Below, in pieces: positions 15,677 to 26,288 of a stretch of 64,000 bases of DNA (position 1 is its first letter; every line of letters starts with the position of its first letter). Source of the DNA: Amygdalobacter indicium (lineage in GTDB: Bacteria > Bacillota > Clostridia > Saccharofermentanales > Fastidiosipilaceae); contig NZ_CP118866.1 of assembly GCF_029101545.1 (NCBI RefSeq), positions 806,001-870,000 of the forward strand. The letters are read 5' to 3'. The notes beneath the pieces are model-generated. The model was not told where the DNA came from. It searched no databases and saw nothing but the letters and a program-made list of their open reading frames with translations. The position numbers and the translations under genes were made by a program.

Positions 15677-18250
15677 TCATTTTAACGTCAATATACTGAC
15701 ACCCGTATCTCCTTCACCGAATTCACCCAAGCGACAGGCTTTAATTCTTTTGTCATTACGAGCAAAATTTTCCACCATTTTTCTTAATATTCCGGAACCT
15801 TTACCGTGTACAATCCGGACACTGTCCACACCGCTCAAAACGGCCTGATCAATATACTGCGACAGTAATATTTCAGCATCGTTGTAACGCTGCCCGATGA
15901 TATTCAGTTCCGACGGTAAACTTCGAGCTGTTTGAGATATTAATTTATGGTAACTCTTTTCTTTATTTTTTGCTTTAATTGCATATTTACTCTTTAAGTC
16001 TTTATCAGCAGAAGAATCTTCATCCGCATAATCCGAATTGCTTAATAATATCAAACCGACAACAGGTACTTTTATCTGTAAATTTTTATTTTTCAGAACA
16101 ACTTCTTGTTTACTAAAATCAACACTGACAGCCTGTCCCTGCAGATGCAACTTAGGTGCTTTATAGTAAGCATTCAGAACAATATCGGCAGCGTTATTTA
16201 TCACCTTATTCGTATCTGAAGCTGAAAACAGTTCATTAATTGTCTGCTGATGGATTTCACCTTGTAAATTATGTAATTCGGTTTTAACTTCTTTCCGCAA
16301 CAATGTACCCAATTCCAAATTGTCGGGTAAAGAAGACACATTTTTATTTTGACTTTTATATTTAACGGCAAAATCTTTCAATTCTGCCAATAAACTGTCA
16401 ACTTCAGCTAATTTCTGTTTGTATTCTCTTTGATTTTCCTGTAACAAAGTTGATTTCAACTTTTCCCGTTCTGTCTGAATCTTTTCCTTTTCTCTTTGTG
16501 CCTGCAACTTATATATTTCGGCATCACGTAGTTTATCATGCAATTCTGCTTGCAACTTTTTAACTTGACCGTTTTCTTTTTCAACATTGCTCAAAGCTTC
16601 AGCAAAATTCACATCCGCAGTAGAAAGATATTTTTTAGCTGAATTAATTATTTCAGGGGCCAAACCTAAATTGCGCGCAATCGTAAAAGCATTGGAAACA
16701 CCTGCCGCTCCCAAAAGCAGACGATATGTCGGCTGCATGGTCTGTGAATCGAATTCACAAGCGGCATTCAGAACATGTTCAGTATTCAAAGCATAAATTT
16801 TTAATTCCCGATAATGAGTGGAAGCAAAAGTCATAGCTTGTTTTTGCAGAAAGCTCTCCAAAATTGCCCGTGCTAAAGCGGCGCCTTCCGAAGGATCAGT
16901 CCCGGAGCCCAATTCATCCAGCAAAACTAAGCTGTCGCTGTCCGCTTTATGTAAAATCGTAATAATATTGCGCATATGAGCTGAAAATGTCGATAAGTTC
17001 AATTTAACCGACTGCTCATCACCGATATCGACAAATATATGCTGATAAAAAGGAAAAGTAGAACCGCTGTTAACCGGAACTGCTAGACCGCTTTGGGCCA
17101 TAACCTGCAACAAGGCTATAGTTTTCAAACATACGGTTTTACCTCCGGTATTAGGACCTGTAATTAACAATTGTCTGATATCTGCACTTAAAGTCAGATC
17201 CAAAGGTACAACCTTGGTTTTATCCAATAAAGGATGACGCGCTTTAAGCAAATGTAAATCAGCCTGCGGCAAAAAATTGATTGTTTCCGCCTGCATTGTT
17301 TTGGCCAGCTTCCCCTTAGCAAAGGAAAAATCAAGCAATTTTATCATGTTCAGAGATAACTTGAGTTCGGGAATTAAAGATTTAACTTGTAAACTCAAAT
17401 TCAACAATATTCTTTGAACTTCTTTAGCTTCCGCCAATTGCAATTCCCTTATTGTATTGTTAAGTTCAACAACAGCCATAGGCTCAATAAATAAAGTCTG
17501 CTCACTGGCTGAACTGTCATGAACCAGACCGGGAACTTGCTGTTTATAAGAAGCTTTTACCGGTACAACGAAGCGATTGTTACGTTGCGTTATGACGTTA
17601 TCCTGTAAAGCGATGTTGTTACTTTTGATTATTTTTTCTAAAGTTAATCTGACTTTATTTTGCTGTTCCTGAATTTTTTGCCTTAAATTCGCCAATTCTT
17701 TACTGGCATTATCCTGTAAATTATCTTCATCCAGAATACAACGATCCAATTCTTTCAGCAAAATCGGCATTTGCGGTAAAGTAGCCAACAACAAAGTTAA
17801 AGCGTTCAGCGTACTTGGCAAATTTAAAAATTCGGCACATTGCAAAACATTCTTCGCATCCCTGAAGTAATCGGCAAATTGCGGAATCAAAGGATTAAGG
17901 GACAAATCTTCAGCTAAAGCCGGTTGAATATAATCCTGTAATCGGTGTAATGCGCGCAAAAAAACCGCTACCTGTAATAATTCCGCACAACTGAGTGCGG
18001 CATCCAAAGAAACGCGCTTGAGATAAGGTTCCAGATTGGAAAGACCATATAAGGGTGCCTCGCCCCATTTATTAATCAGAGACAAGGCATCACCTGTTAA
18101 ACGTTGAGCAAAATTCGCTTTTTCTCTTTCTCCCAGAGGACGAATTTGTAAGGCAAATCGCCTGTTATCAGGATAATGACAAAATTCAGCGAGATCGGCC
18201 AATATTTTGGGAAATTCCAATATTTCCAAAGCATGTTCACTAATAACCAC
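15677..18250 (-). CDS. mutS2: MutS2 endonuclease/ATPase
   Basis: 857 aa. MutS paralogue without the mismatch-recognition domain; implicated in suppressing recombination and in rescue of collided ribosomes. The clamp/lever core comes first, then Walker A GPNTGGKT near residue 340, Walker B LLDELGSGTDPSEG, the STHYREL motif, a long coiled coil (about 510-620) and a C-terminal Smr nuclease domain with VRIVHGKGSGILR and GVSILTLK. GTG start with GCAGG upstream, 14 nt after pfkA. Cotranscribed with pfkA upstream and the NagB-like gene downstream. Confidence 0.95.
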   Translation of the reverse strand: MVISEHALEILEFPKILADLAEFCHYPDNRRFALQIRPLGEREKANFAQRLTGDALSLINKWGEAPLYGLSNLEPYLKRVSLDAALSCAELLQVAVFLRALHRLQDYIQPALAEDLSLNPLIPQFADYFRDAKNVLQCAEFLNLPSTLNALTLLLATLPQMPILLKELDRCILDEDNLQDNASKELANLRQKIQEQQNKVRLTLEKIIKSNNIALQDNVITQRNNRFVVPVKASYKQQVPGLVHDSSASEQTLFIEPMAVVELNNTIRELQLAEAKEVQRILLNLSLQVKSLIPELKLSLNMIKLLDFSFAKGKLAKTMQAETINFLPQADLHLLKARHPLLDKTKVVPLDLTLSADIRQLLITGPNTGGKTVCLKTIALLQVMAQSGLAVPVNSGSTFPFYQHIFVDIGDEQSVKLNLSTFSAHMRNIITILHKADSDSLVLLDELGSGTDPSEGAALARAILESFLQKQAMTFASTHYRELKIYALNTEHVLNAACEFDSQTMQPTYRLLLGAAGVSNAFTIARNLGLAPEIINSAKKYLSTADVNFAEALSNVEKENGQVKKLQAELHDKLRDAEIYKLQAQREKEKIQTEREKLKSTLLQENQREYKQKLAEVDSLLAELKDFAVKYKSQNKNVSSLPDNLELGTLLRKEVKTELHNLQGEIHQQTINELFSASDTNKVINNAADIVLNAYYKAPKLHLQGQAVSVDFSKQEVVLKNKNLQIKVPVVGLILLSNSDYADEDSSADKDLKSKYAIKAKNKEKSYHKLISQTARSLPSELNIIGQRYNDAEILLSQYIDQAVLSGVDSVRIVHGKGSGILRKMVENFARNDKRIKACRLGEFGEGDTGVSILTLK

Positions 18251-18264
18251 GATTTACCTGCCGA

Positions 18265-19395
18265 TTAAAACGCAATGATCTTAGCGCCCAAGATTTCATC
18301 ACGGGCAATAGATTTTTTCATATTCAGAGCTTCATCAATATCCAGGTCGACGCACTTACCGCCACGCTCGGCAATAATACGATTTAAACGACCTTCATTG
18401 ACACACTCGACAGCTTTCATACCCATGAAGCAGGCTGTCTGTCTGTCTCTTATAGACGGTGAACCGCCGCGTTGTAAGTGACCGAGAATTGTTGCTCTTG
18501 ATTCAATACCGGTAATTTCTTCGATTCGTTTGGCAATTTGGACGGAATTTCCTACACCTTCGGCAACTACTACCACATAGTGATTTTTCCCCATATTGCG
18601 GCATTCCAAAATAACCTTAATGACATCACGATCAAAATCGGTTTCTATTTCAGGTAAAAGAATAACTTCCGCACCGCTGCTCATACCGACATTCAACGCC
18701 AAATATCCGGCTTCTCTGCCCATAACCTCAATAACCGAGCAACGCTCATGTGAAGATGCCGTATCACGAATTTTATCGATGCACTCCATAGCAGTATTCA
18801 TAGCTGTATCATAACCGATAGTATATTCGGTTGAAGCAACATCGTTATCGATAGTTCCGGGAATACCTATTACAGGCAAACCGACATGAGCCAACTTTTG
18901 GGCACCTTTAAATGAACCGTCGCCGCCGATAACCACCAATACATCGATTCCGAAAACTTTGGCCATTCTGGCAGCAGATTTTATGCCTTCTTCTGTCGGG
19001 AAAGTTTTGGAACGCGCCGTCATCAGGAATGTACCGCCGCGCGACAGAATACCGGAAACTTTACTTGCTGTCAGTTCGTTAATTTCTCCTCTTAACAATC
19101 CGTGATAACCGCGGTTGACACCGACCATACGATAGCCGTAATATCTACCAGCACGGACAACTGCACGAATACATGCGTTCATACCCGGCGCATCGCCGCC
19201 GCTTGTCAAAACACCGATTGTCCGGACTTGTTTATTAGGAGTATCACCATCTTTATGATGATGACGATGTAAATCGGTCAACCAACCTGATAACGGTGGG
19301 ACTTTCAATTCTTCCGCCGAATCGTTGTTTGTTTTTGTGTTTGTTGTTGCCGGTGTTACTGCAGCCGGCGTAGATAAATTTGAGGTATTATTCAT
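18265..19395 (-). CDS. pfkA: 6-phosphofructokinase (ATP type)
   Basis: 376 aa. Commits fructose-6-P to glycolysis. TIGVLTSGGDAPGMN begins near residue 58; GGDGS gives the Gly characteristic of ATP-dependent enzymes; PGTIDND holds the catalytic Asp; MGREAG and HLQRGGSP bind sugar phosphate. The core is of normal length, but residues 1-55 form an extra Asn/Thr/Ala-rich, probably disordered leader ending in a His-rich DLHRHHHKD. The ATG at 19393-19395 is chosen because GGGGAG lies 5 nt upstream; the longer frame has no ribosome binding site. Confidence 0.96.
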   Translation of the reverse strand: MNNTSNLSTPAAVTPATTNTKTNNDSAEELKVPPLSGWLTDLHRHHHKDGDTPNKQVRTIGVLTSGGDAPGMNACIRAVVRAGRYYGYRMVGVNRGYHGLLRGEINELTASKVSGILSRGGTFLMTARSKTFPTEEGIKSAARMAKVFGIDVLVVIGGDGSFKGAQKLAHVGLPVIGIPGTIDNDVASTEYTIGYDTAMNTAMECIDKIRDTASSHERCSVIEVMGREAGYLALNVGMSSGAEVILLPEIETDFDRDVIKVILECRNMGKNHYVVVVAEGVGNSVQIAKRIEEITGIESRATILGHLQRGGSPSIRDRQTACFMGMKAVECVNEGRLNRIIAERGGKCVDLDIDEALNMKKSIARDEILGAKIIAF

Positions 19396-19437
19396 ATGCT
19401 CCCCACTCCAATCGTTAAGCATCTAGCAATTGAGATA

Positions 19438-19446
19438 ATTATACCA
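19438..19446 (-). promoter_or_regulatory. Extended -10 promoter of pfkA
   Basis: Minus-strand TGGTATAAT, an extended -10 that overlaps the stop codon of the upstream permease; the -35 (TTATCC) is weak. It allows pfkA-mutS2 to be transcribed separately from dnaE. Confidence 0.6.
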
Positions 19447-20938
19447 CAGATGCCAGCAAAGGATAAAGTCCGAAACTGATAAGCAGTACAATTAAAATAA
19501 TTAACAACAAACCATATTTTAGCAGATATTTACTGCTGCTGTAAGGGCTGCTTGCCGCTACAGCTACGCAAGGCATGGCCGACGGTGCGGCAAAGGCATA
19601 AGCTGACAGCATCCCGATAAATATAACCAACAACGGTAAATTGACATTTTGCATTAAAGGTGCAAGTGAAAGGACCGTCCCGGTAACTAAAGTCGCTGTT
19701 ACCATATTACTGCTGAAATTAGTTTGAATACCGGCCCACAAACAAAAAATAAAGACCGGTAAAATAGAGCTGTGCAAAGGCAAATTGTTTTTTAACATAG
19801 CAGCTAATGTCGTATTAAATTCCAATTCCGGAAGTGTTAAAATTGTACCCAAAGCTAAAGTAGATGCACACATAAGTAAACTTGCCCAGTTAACGCCTTT
19901 AGTAAAAGCTTCTGTAATACTCAGAATCGGTTTATCCTCTATTTTAATACAAGATAAAAGCATAACTCCTGCTAACGGTGGCAAACTCAAGCCGGAATTT
20001 CGGAAATAATGAATGATCATCTTCAATAAATTTTGCTGGCAATCAGGTGCTATAAACTTAATTAACAGATCAGGCAAAATCCAGGCGGCAATCACAGAAA
20101 CAGTTACTATTAGTATAATTTTTTCCTTTTTTGCTAACTGTCGCTTCATATTCAGTCGGCTCAGTTCGATTTTATATTTATTCAAATTATCGGAGCTTAT
20201 AAGAGTTAAATCCGGTCGCATTACAAATCTGAAAATCAATATTACCAATAAGGCGCTCAGGCAACCTGTGGGAACTGCCAACATGGAATAAGTCAGATGA
20301 CTTATGGATAAATTAAGCATATCCTGTGCCAAACCCAGTGCAATAACAGGAAAAACGTGGGAGACAGTTGTCATACCGCTACTGATACCGCACATAAAAA
20401 CTGTGCCCATCATCAACATATTAGCTAATTTATGTTTCGGCGGTATATGTAAAATTACGAATAATTCTTCCAAAATAGCCAAGTAAACGAAAAATAAAAC
20501 AGTGGGCGAAACGACCGAACCGATGAATAATATCGAAGCAAAATAAGTACAGACAAAATACCATTTACCGGCGGAAGCTAATTTACTGTTAATAAATGTA
20601 TAAGCGATTCGACGCAATAATCCAGCTTGGGCCGCCGCATAAGTTAAACTGAATGTAAACAACAAAAAAGCAAATATCTGATTGCCGAAAGCAGCCTGCA
20701 AAATTCGATTGAATGATACCTCAGGTAACAGACTGAAAGCAAACAATAATAACAATGAAGGCCAGTCTATTGCGACAAACAGCCACAAAAGCAAAACAGC
20801 CGCAAATTGATAAATAACTTGTGAAGCAGATCGGTTAAAGGCAGCAATCAAGGGTAAATAACGGCTCGTCAATACTAAAACAAAACATAAAACTGTTAAA
20901 ATCACCCGAAAAATTTTATTTGTCGGTAAGTCGGTCAT
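19439..20938 (-). CDS. SLC13/DASS-type anion permease
   Basis: 499 aa, about 12 hydrophobic segments. The architecture and the motifs FIGSVVSPTVLFF, CGISSGMTTVSHVFP and QTNFSSNMVTATL (an SNT-like anion-binding motif in the second half, with S-x-x-S/T in the first) resemble the divalent anion:Na+ symporter family (di-/tricarboxylates, sulfate). The exact substrate is unknown. Start ATG is separated from the dnaE stop by one base (TAAAATG), and its Shine-Dalgarno (GGAGAT) lies in the last dnaE codons, so expression is coupled to dnaE, an unusual partner. Confidence 0.72.
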   Translation of the reverse strand: MTDLPTNKIFRVILTVLCFVLVLTSRYLPLIAAFNRSASQVIYQFAAVLLLWLFVAIDWPSLLLLFAFSLLPEVSFNRILQAAFGNQIFAFLLFTFSLTYAAAQAGLLRRIAYTFINSKLASAGKWYFVCTYFASILFIGSVVSPTVLFFVYLAILEELFVILHIPPKHKLANMLMMGTVFMCGISSGMTTVSHVFPVIALGLAQDMLNLSISHLTYSMLAVPTGCLSALLVILIFRFVMRPDLTLISSDNLNKYKIELSRLNMKRQLAKKEKIILIVTVSVIAAWILPDLLIKFIAPDCQQNLLKMIIHYFRNSGLSLPPLAGVMLLSCIKIEDKPILSITEAFTKGVNWASLLMCASTLALGTILTLPELEFNTTLAAMLKNNLPLHSSILPVFIFCLWAGIQTNFSSNMVTATLVTGTVLSLAPLMQNVNLPLLVIFIGMLSAYAFAAPSAMPCVAVAASSPYSSSKYLLKYGLLLIILIVLLISFGLYPLLASVV

Positions 20939-20939
20939 T

Positions 20940-23900
20940 TTAATTCTTTATCTCCTTCTTTTTTATCAAACTGCGCAACGACAAATTTTTCAGGCCGACA
21001 ATATCAATAATGTTTTCTAAAAGTTCTCCAACTAAATTAATTCCCTGACCGTCTTTACTGCTGATTATATGTTTAACCGACTCATCATACAAATATACCG
21101 GGATCTTTCCGGGATAACGCTTGCATAATCTTGCTATTTTGACTAATTCACCCGCTTTATCAACAGGTAAATTTATAAATAAGGCAACTTGGTCAGAATC
21201 CGTTAGTGAAACATCATTATTTGCTGTAGAATGATACATTTGCATAAGCGCTGCCGGTGTATACGCTTCACAATTCTGCAAAATAAGGGAAGGCTTAAAA
21301 TCATTTTTGCCGCTTATTTTTCCGCTGAAAAGATATACTTCATTTTCTTTAATCAAATTATGTAATTTTTGCCAAGTCTTGGCAAAACACAGAACATCAT
21401 AATCGCCGTAATAATCTTCTACCTGCAAAATAGCCCAATCTGCCTGCTGTTTACCGGAACGACGTTTAATTTTATTTATCCAACCGTACATGAGTAATTG
21501 TTTACCGGCTATCGTATCATTTTCCGTCGTTAAAACATAACTTGAGGTACATAAGGGGGACTTTATTAATTCCGGATACTTGTCTAAAGGATGACCTTGA
21601 AAATAGACATAAGCATATTCTTTTTCATAATTCAATTCTTCCGTAAATGTAAATGCTTTATCAGTCGGGAATTTAATTGCATTCTCCTGCTGATAATCCG
21701 AATTATCAGACAAATTAAATAAAGATACCTGTTGCTCGGCGAATTTATCTTTGCTCGTGTTGAGTGTTGGCAAAAATTCAGCTACATACATAATTTTTTG
21801 CAAACGATTACCCGGAAGGAAATCCAATGCTCCGGCATAAATCAATGACTCAATCTTATTGCGATTGATATTTTCAGCCTGTAAATTACGCAAAGTATCG
21901 GGCAAATTAACGAATTTACAGCGTTTTCTCAGCTTTACTATATCTTCAGCCGCCGACATACCGACATTTTTAATTGCCGCCAACGCAAAACGAATTGTCC
22001 GTTTTTCGGAATCAGCTTGGAACTTCGCAGCCGAAAGTTGTAAATCCGGTGCCGATACTTTTATTCCTTCTGTCCGGCATACAGCTATATAACGGGCTAA
22101 TTGTCCCGGAGTATTAATATAACTGTTAAGCAACGCCGTCATAAATTCACAAGGATAATAATGCTTCAGCCAGGCCGTTTGATATGCTAATACAGCGTAA
22201 CCTGCAGCATGAGCCTTATTAAAAGCATATCCGGCAAAAGATAAAATATAAGTATAAATTTTTCTGGCTATTTCTTCCGGTACCCCGTTATTAATGGCGC
22301 CCGGAACAGCGGCAGCATCACTGTCTTCCAATTTACCGCCGTAAATAAATAACTTTTCATAACGTTGTAAAAGTTCCGGTTTTTTCTTAGCCATTGCCCG
22401 CCGAATAATATCGGACTGTCCCAAAGAAAAGCCTGCTAAATCACGCACTATTTGCATTACCTGTTCTTGGTAAACTATAGCTCCGTAAGTTAAACTCAAG
22501 CTCTTTTTCAACAAAGGATGTAAATATTTAATTTGGCTCGAATCATGTCTGGCCTTAACATAGTCAGGTATTTGCTGCATCGGACCCGGACGGTACAGAG
22601 AAATACCGGCGATAATATCCTCCAGCTTCTCCGGTTTAAGCGTTTGCATAAAAGCAGTCATACCGGAACTTTCCAATTGAAAAACACCGGCCGTTTTGCC
22701 TGAACTTAAATCTTCATATATTGCCGGATCAGCGTATCCCAACTTAGAAAAATTAATTTCCGTGCCTGTCTTTTCCTCAGCCTTCCTACAAGCTTCGGCA
22801 ATTACAGTTAAAGTTCTTAATCCTAAAAAATCAAACTTCAGCAAACCGACATCTTCAATTAAATCCTTGTTGTATTGAACTACCGCTGTTCCGTCGTTTT
22901 GCGTTAAAGGTGCAATATCGGCAATTCTTTTTCCGCAAATTATAACGCCTGCAGCATGAGTGCTGGTATGTCTAGGCAATCCTTCCAATTTTAGGGCAAT
23001 ATCATAAGCTCGTTTGAAATCGGCTTTCTGCTCGTATAACATTTTTAATTCTCTACTTGCGCTCAAAGCTTCTTTAAGAGTTATATTCAAACGATTGGGT
23101 ATCAATTTTAAGTACGTATCAGCTTCTTTCGGAGTTTTCCCGAAAACACGTAAAATATCTTTCAGACAAGCTTTAGCGGCTAAAGTTCCGAAAGCTATAA
23201 CTTGACAAACGTGATCCTTGCCGTATTTATTTGTTACGTAATCAATTACTTCCTGTCTTCTTTCATAGCAGAAATCAATATCAAAATCCGGCATACTGAC
23301 ACGCTCGGGATTTAGGAAACGTTCAAACAGCAAGTTGTATTCCAAAGGATCAATATCAGTAATGTTCAGAGCATAGGCTACCAAAGACGCTGCGCCCGAT
23401 CCTCTACCGGGGCCTACAGGAATTCCTCGACTTTTAGCATAATTAACAAAGTCCTGCACGATGAGATAATAATCGGTATAACCCATAGAATTAATCACAC
23501 CAAGTTCCATATTTAATCTTTCCAGATAATCAGACTTGGAATGTGCCGGTGAAGAATAGTGCTGCAATCTTCTATTTAAACCTTTGATCGCCAATTCCTG
23601 TAAATATGTAGTTGAAGTAAAAGCTGCAGGCGGTTGAAATTCAGGTAAATATAATTTGCCGAAAGTTAATTTAAGAGCCTGACAGCGCTTGGCTATAAGC
23701 AAAGTATTTTCAATTGCTTCAGGACAGTCACGATAAAGTTCGATCATTTTTTCCGGCGAGCGCAAATAAAAATCATTCGCCGGTAAACGAAAGCGGGCCG
23801 GATCATCTGCCAAACTGTTTGTTTGTAAACAAAGCAGAATATCTTCCGCTTCCCGATCCTCCGGTAATAGATAATGAGCGTCACAAGTCGCTACCAACCC

Positions 23901-24458
23901 CAAGTTTAATTCTTGCGCCAATTTAATTAACTGTTGCCGACAAAGATTAAATCCCGGCACGTTATTGGCCGGCAATTCAATAAAAAAGTTATTTTCTCCG
24001 AACAAATTTTTATATTTAACGGCGATTTCCTGTGCAACTTTATAGTCATTGCGTAAGATTGCCTGCGGTATTTCGCCTTGGCAGCAGGCGGACAAGGCTA
24101 TCAGCCCTTTGTGATACTGTTGCAACAGTTCATGGTTAACTTGCGGCTTGGAGGCAAAATCCAGACAGGCATGCGAAACTAAAAGATTTAAATTATGCAA
24201 TCCCTCGTTATTTTCGGCCAACAGAACTAAATGATAAAGTTCATCGACAGTTAATTCTACGCCGATAATAGCCTGTAAACCGGCAGCTTGCATTTTCTGA
24301 TAAAATTCAACAGCTCCGAACATATTGTTATGATCGGTCACGGCGCAGGCGGACATACCCGCTTTTTTCAAATAATCAGGCAGTTGGGTCAACCTGATTG
24401 TTCCGTCTAAAAGCGAGTATTCACTGTGAACATGTAAATGTACAAATTTCTCCGCCAA
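20940..24458 (-). CDS. dnaE: DNA polymerase III alpha subunit DnaE
   Basis: 1172 aa, C-family replicative polymerase. An N-terminal PHP domain (FVHLHVHSEYSLLDG, VTDHNNMFG), palm with PGRGSGAASLVAYAL and PDFDIDF catalytic Asp residues, fingers, tandem HhH, and an OB-fold near 990-1090 (LLMYGWINKIKRRSGKQ). In Bacillota DnaE usually extends primers while PolC does bulk synthesis; PolC is not in the window. Cotranscribed with the phosphohexomutase (12-nt gap) and the permease. Confidence 0.97.
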   Translation of the reverse strand: MAEKFVHLHVHSEYSLLDGTIRLTQLPDYLKKAGMSACAVTDHNNMFGAVEFYQKMQAAGLQAIIGVELTVDELYHLVLLAENNEGLHNLNLLVSHACLDFASKPQVNHELLQQYHKGLIALSACCQGEIPQAILRNDYKVAQEIAVKYKNLFGENNFFIELPANNVPGFNLCRQQLIKLAQELNLGLVATCDAHYLLPEDREAEDILLCLQTNSLADDPARFRLPANDFYLRSPEKMIELYRDCPEAIENTLLIAKRCQALKLTFGKLYLPEFQPPAAFTSTTYLQELAIKGLNRRLQHYSSPAHSKSDYLERLNMELGVINSMGYTDYYLIVQDFVNYAKSRGIPVGPGRGSGAASLVAYALNITDIDPLEYNLLFERFLNPERVSMPDFDIDFCYERRQEVIDYVTNKYGKDHVCQVIAFGTLAAKACLKDILRVFGKTPKEADTYLKLIPNRLNITLKEALSASRELKMLYEQKADFKRAYDIALKLEGLPRHTSTHAAGVIICGKRIADIAPLTQNDGTAVVQYNKDLIEDVGLLKFDFLGLRTLTVIAEACRKAEEKTGTEINFSKLGYADPAIYEDLSSGKTAGVFQLESSGMTAFMQTLKPEKLEDIIAGISLYRPGPMQQIPDYVKARHDSSQIKYLHPLLKKSLSLTYGAIVYQEQVMQIVRDLAGFSLGQSDIIRRAMAKKKPELLQRYEKLFIYGGKLEDSDAAAVPGAINNGVPEEIARKIYTYILSFAGYAFNKAHAAGYAVLAYQTAWLKHYYPCEFMTALLNSYINTPGQLARYIAVCRTEGIKVSAPDLQLSAAKFQADSEKRTIRFALAAIKNVGMSAAEDIVKLRKRCKFVNLPDTLRNLQAENINRNKIESLIYAGALDFLPGNRLQKIMYVAEFLPTLNTSKDKFAEQQVSLFNLSDNSDYQQENAIKFPTDKAFTFTEELNYEKEYAYVYFQGHPLDKYPELIKSPLCTSSYVLTTENDTIAGKQLLMYGWINKIKRRSGKQQADWAILQVEDYYGDYDVLCFAKTWQKLHNLIKENEVYLFSGKISGKNDFKPSLILQNCEAYTPAALMQMYHSTANNDVSLTDSDQVALFINLPVDKAGELVKIARLCKRYPGKIPVYLYDESVKHIISSKDGQGINLVGELLENIIDIVGLKNLSLRSLIKKKEIKN

Positions 24459-24470
24459 ACTGTTTTCCTC

Positions 24471-26231
24471 TTACATTATGCCGTCTAAGGTTTTATGCAT
24501 AACTTCAGCCATTAATTCAGCTTTGGCACGTGAATCGCTTTCAGACTCGGCATAAGCTGCACAATAAACTTTTAATTTAGGTTCGGTACCTGAAGGACGG
24601 ATAGCGACAAAATCGGTATTATTAGCGAACTTAAAACGCAACACATCCGATTTAACCGGCATATCCAGCGCTTTAACTTCTCCGGTAAGACAATTTTTAA
24701 CTGTACCGCTAAGATAATCTTCCACCGCTACAATCTGCAAATCAGGGAATTTCAACTTTGTTTCATCGGCACGTAAAGCTGCCATCGCCCCGGCAATTTG
24801 TTTTTGCCCTTGAATACCTTCACGTACCAATGAAAATACTTTCTCGGTTCCATAGCCGTATTTTCGGAATAAATCCTGCAGAAGGTCATTGACGGTTTTA
24901 TGGGAATCTGCAGCTTTAGCAGCCATTTCGCTGATTAACATGCAGGCGACAACGGCATCTTTATCTCTTACTTCCGTTTCAGCTAAGAAACCGAAACTTT
25001 CCTCAAAACCGAAAACAAAATGAGCCAATCCGGTCTCATGATATTGCTTAATTTTTTCTCCTATATACTTAAAACCTGTAAGAGTCAAAAAGCATTTCAC
25101 GCCATATGAAGCTGCTATTTTTTCAGCTAAAGCGGTAGAAACAATAGTGGTTACGACAAAAGAATCCGGTGCCAGACTTTTAGTTGCAACTTTAGCCGAC
25201 AAGATATATTCCATCAACAGCAAACCGATCTGATTACCGCTTAAAATCTGATAAGTGCCGTCAGTTTTCTTCACTAAAAGACCGGTGCGATCGCTGTCGG
25301 GATCTGTAGCTATAACCAAATCGGCATCAACTTTATTGGCCAACTTAATGGCTCTTACCCAAGCACACGCTTCTTCGGGATTGGGATAAGGAATAGAAGC
25401 AAAATCACCATCCGGTTTTTCTTCTTCGGGTACGGTAATGACATTTTCAAAACCGATAGCTTTAAGAATGCGATTAACAGGTTTATTACCGCAACCGCAT
25501 AAAGGCGTATAAACTATTTTCAAATCTTTGTGCCGTTTGACAACATCCTTATCAATTTGTACCTGCAGGAGCATGTTTTGGAAAGCTGTATCAAGGTCCC
25601 GGCCCACATAAGTCAATAAGCCCTGTGCAACAGCCGTTGTTTCATCCAACCACTGCAAAGTTCTGACATCTTCAATCCCCGCCATTTCACGCATAATAAC
25701 GTCGGCCGCTTCCGGAGGCATCTGTCCCCCGTCTTCCCCATAAGCTTTATAGCCATTGTATTTAGCCGGGTTATGGCTGGCGGTAATCATAACACCGCCG
25801 ATACAATTGTAATATCGTACTGCAAAAGAAAGCATCGGTGTCGGCCGCAATTCATCAACCAGACGTACCGGTATACCGTGCTTGGCAAAAACCAAAGCTG
25901 ACTTTTTGGCAAAATCCAAAGAATTATGTCTGGAATCATAAGAAATTACCAAGCCTCTTTGTTTCTGTTCGGCTGACAAACTGTCAATATAACGGGCAAA
26001 AGCCTCACTTGCCAAACTGACTGTATAAATATTCATACGATTGGTTCCGGCGCCCATGATTCCGCGTAAACCTGCAGTACCGAATTCCAAATATTTATAG
26101 AAACGCTCTTCTATTTCCGCAGCATCCCCGGCAATTTTTTTCAATTCATTGCGGGTATCGCAGTCAAAAAAGTCATCAGTCGACCATAATTTATACAGTT
26201 CCTGACTGTCAGGTTTACATTTCTCTCCCAT
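24471..26231 (-). CDS. pgcA: Phosphoglucomutase/phosphomannomutase family enzyme
   Basis: 586 aa alpha-D-phosphohexomutase. The phosphoserine loop is TASHNPAKYNGYK near residue 145, the Mg2+ loop is DPDSDRTG near 308, the sugar-binding loop is GFEESFGF near 408, and the C-terminal phosphate-binding motif is RPSGTEPK near 555. Length fits the PgcA-type glucose/mannose 1,6-phosphomutase group. ATG has GGAGG upstream. First gene of pgcA-dnaE-permease. Confidence 0.92.
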   Translation of the reverse strand: MGEKCKPDSQELYKLWSTDDFFDCDTRNELKKIAGDAAEIEERFYKYLEFGTAGLRGIMGAGTNRMNIYTVSLASEAFARYIDSLSAEQKQRGLVISYDSRHNSLDFAKKSALVFAKHGIPVRLVDELRPTPMLSFAVRYYNCIGGVMITASHNPAKYNGYKAYGEDGGQMPPEAADVIMREMAGIEDVRTLQWLDETTAVAQGLLTYVGRDLDTAFQNMLLQVQIDKDVVKRHKDLKIVYTPLCGCGNKPVNRILKAIGFENVITVPEEEKPDGDFASIPYPNPEEACAWVRAIKLANKVDADLVIATDPDSDRTGLLVKKTDGTYQILSGNQIGLLLMEYILSAKVATKSLAPDSFVVTTIVSTALAEKIAASYGVKCFLTLTGFKYIGEKIKQYHETGLAHFVFGFEESFGFLAETEVRDKDAVVACMLISEMAAKAADSHKTVNDLLQDLFRKYGYGTEKVFSLVREGIQGQKQIAGAMAALRADETKLKFPDLQIVAVEDYLSGTVKNCLTGEVKALDMPVKSDVLRFKFANNTDFVAIRPSGTEPKLKVYCAAYAESESDSRAKAELMAEVMHKTLDGIM

Positions 26232-26274
26232 AATTGCGCCTCCATTACACGCTGTAAGTAAATAAACAAGTTAC

Positions 26275-26283
26275 ATTATAACA
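26275..26283 (-). promoter_or_regulatory. Extended -10 promoter of pgcA-dnaE-permease
   Basis: Minus-strand TGTTATAAT in the 57-nt gap after uvrB; the matching -35 region lies in the last uvrB codons and is not consensus. Confidence 0.6.
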
Positions 26284-26288
26284 TTAAT

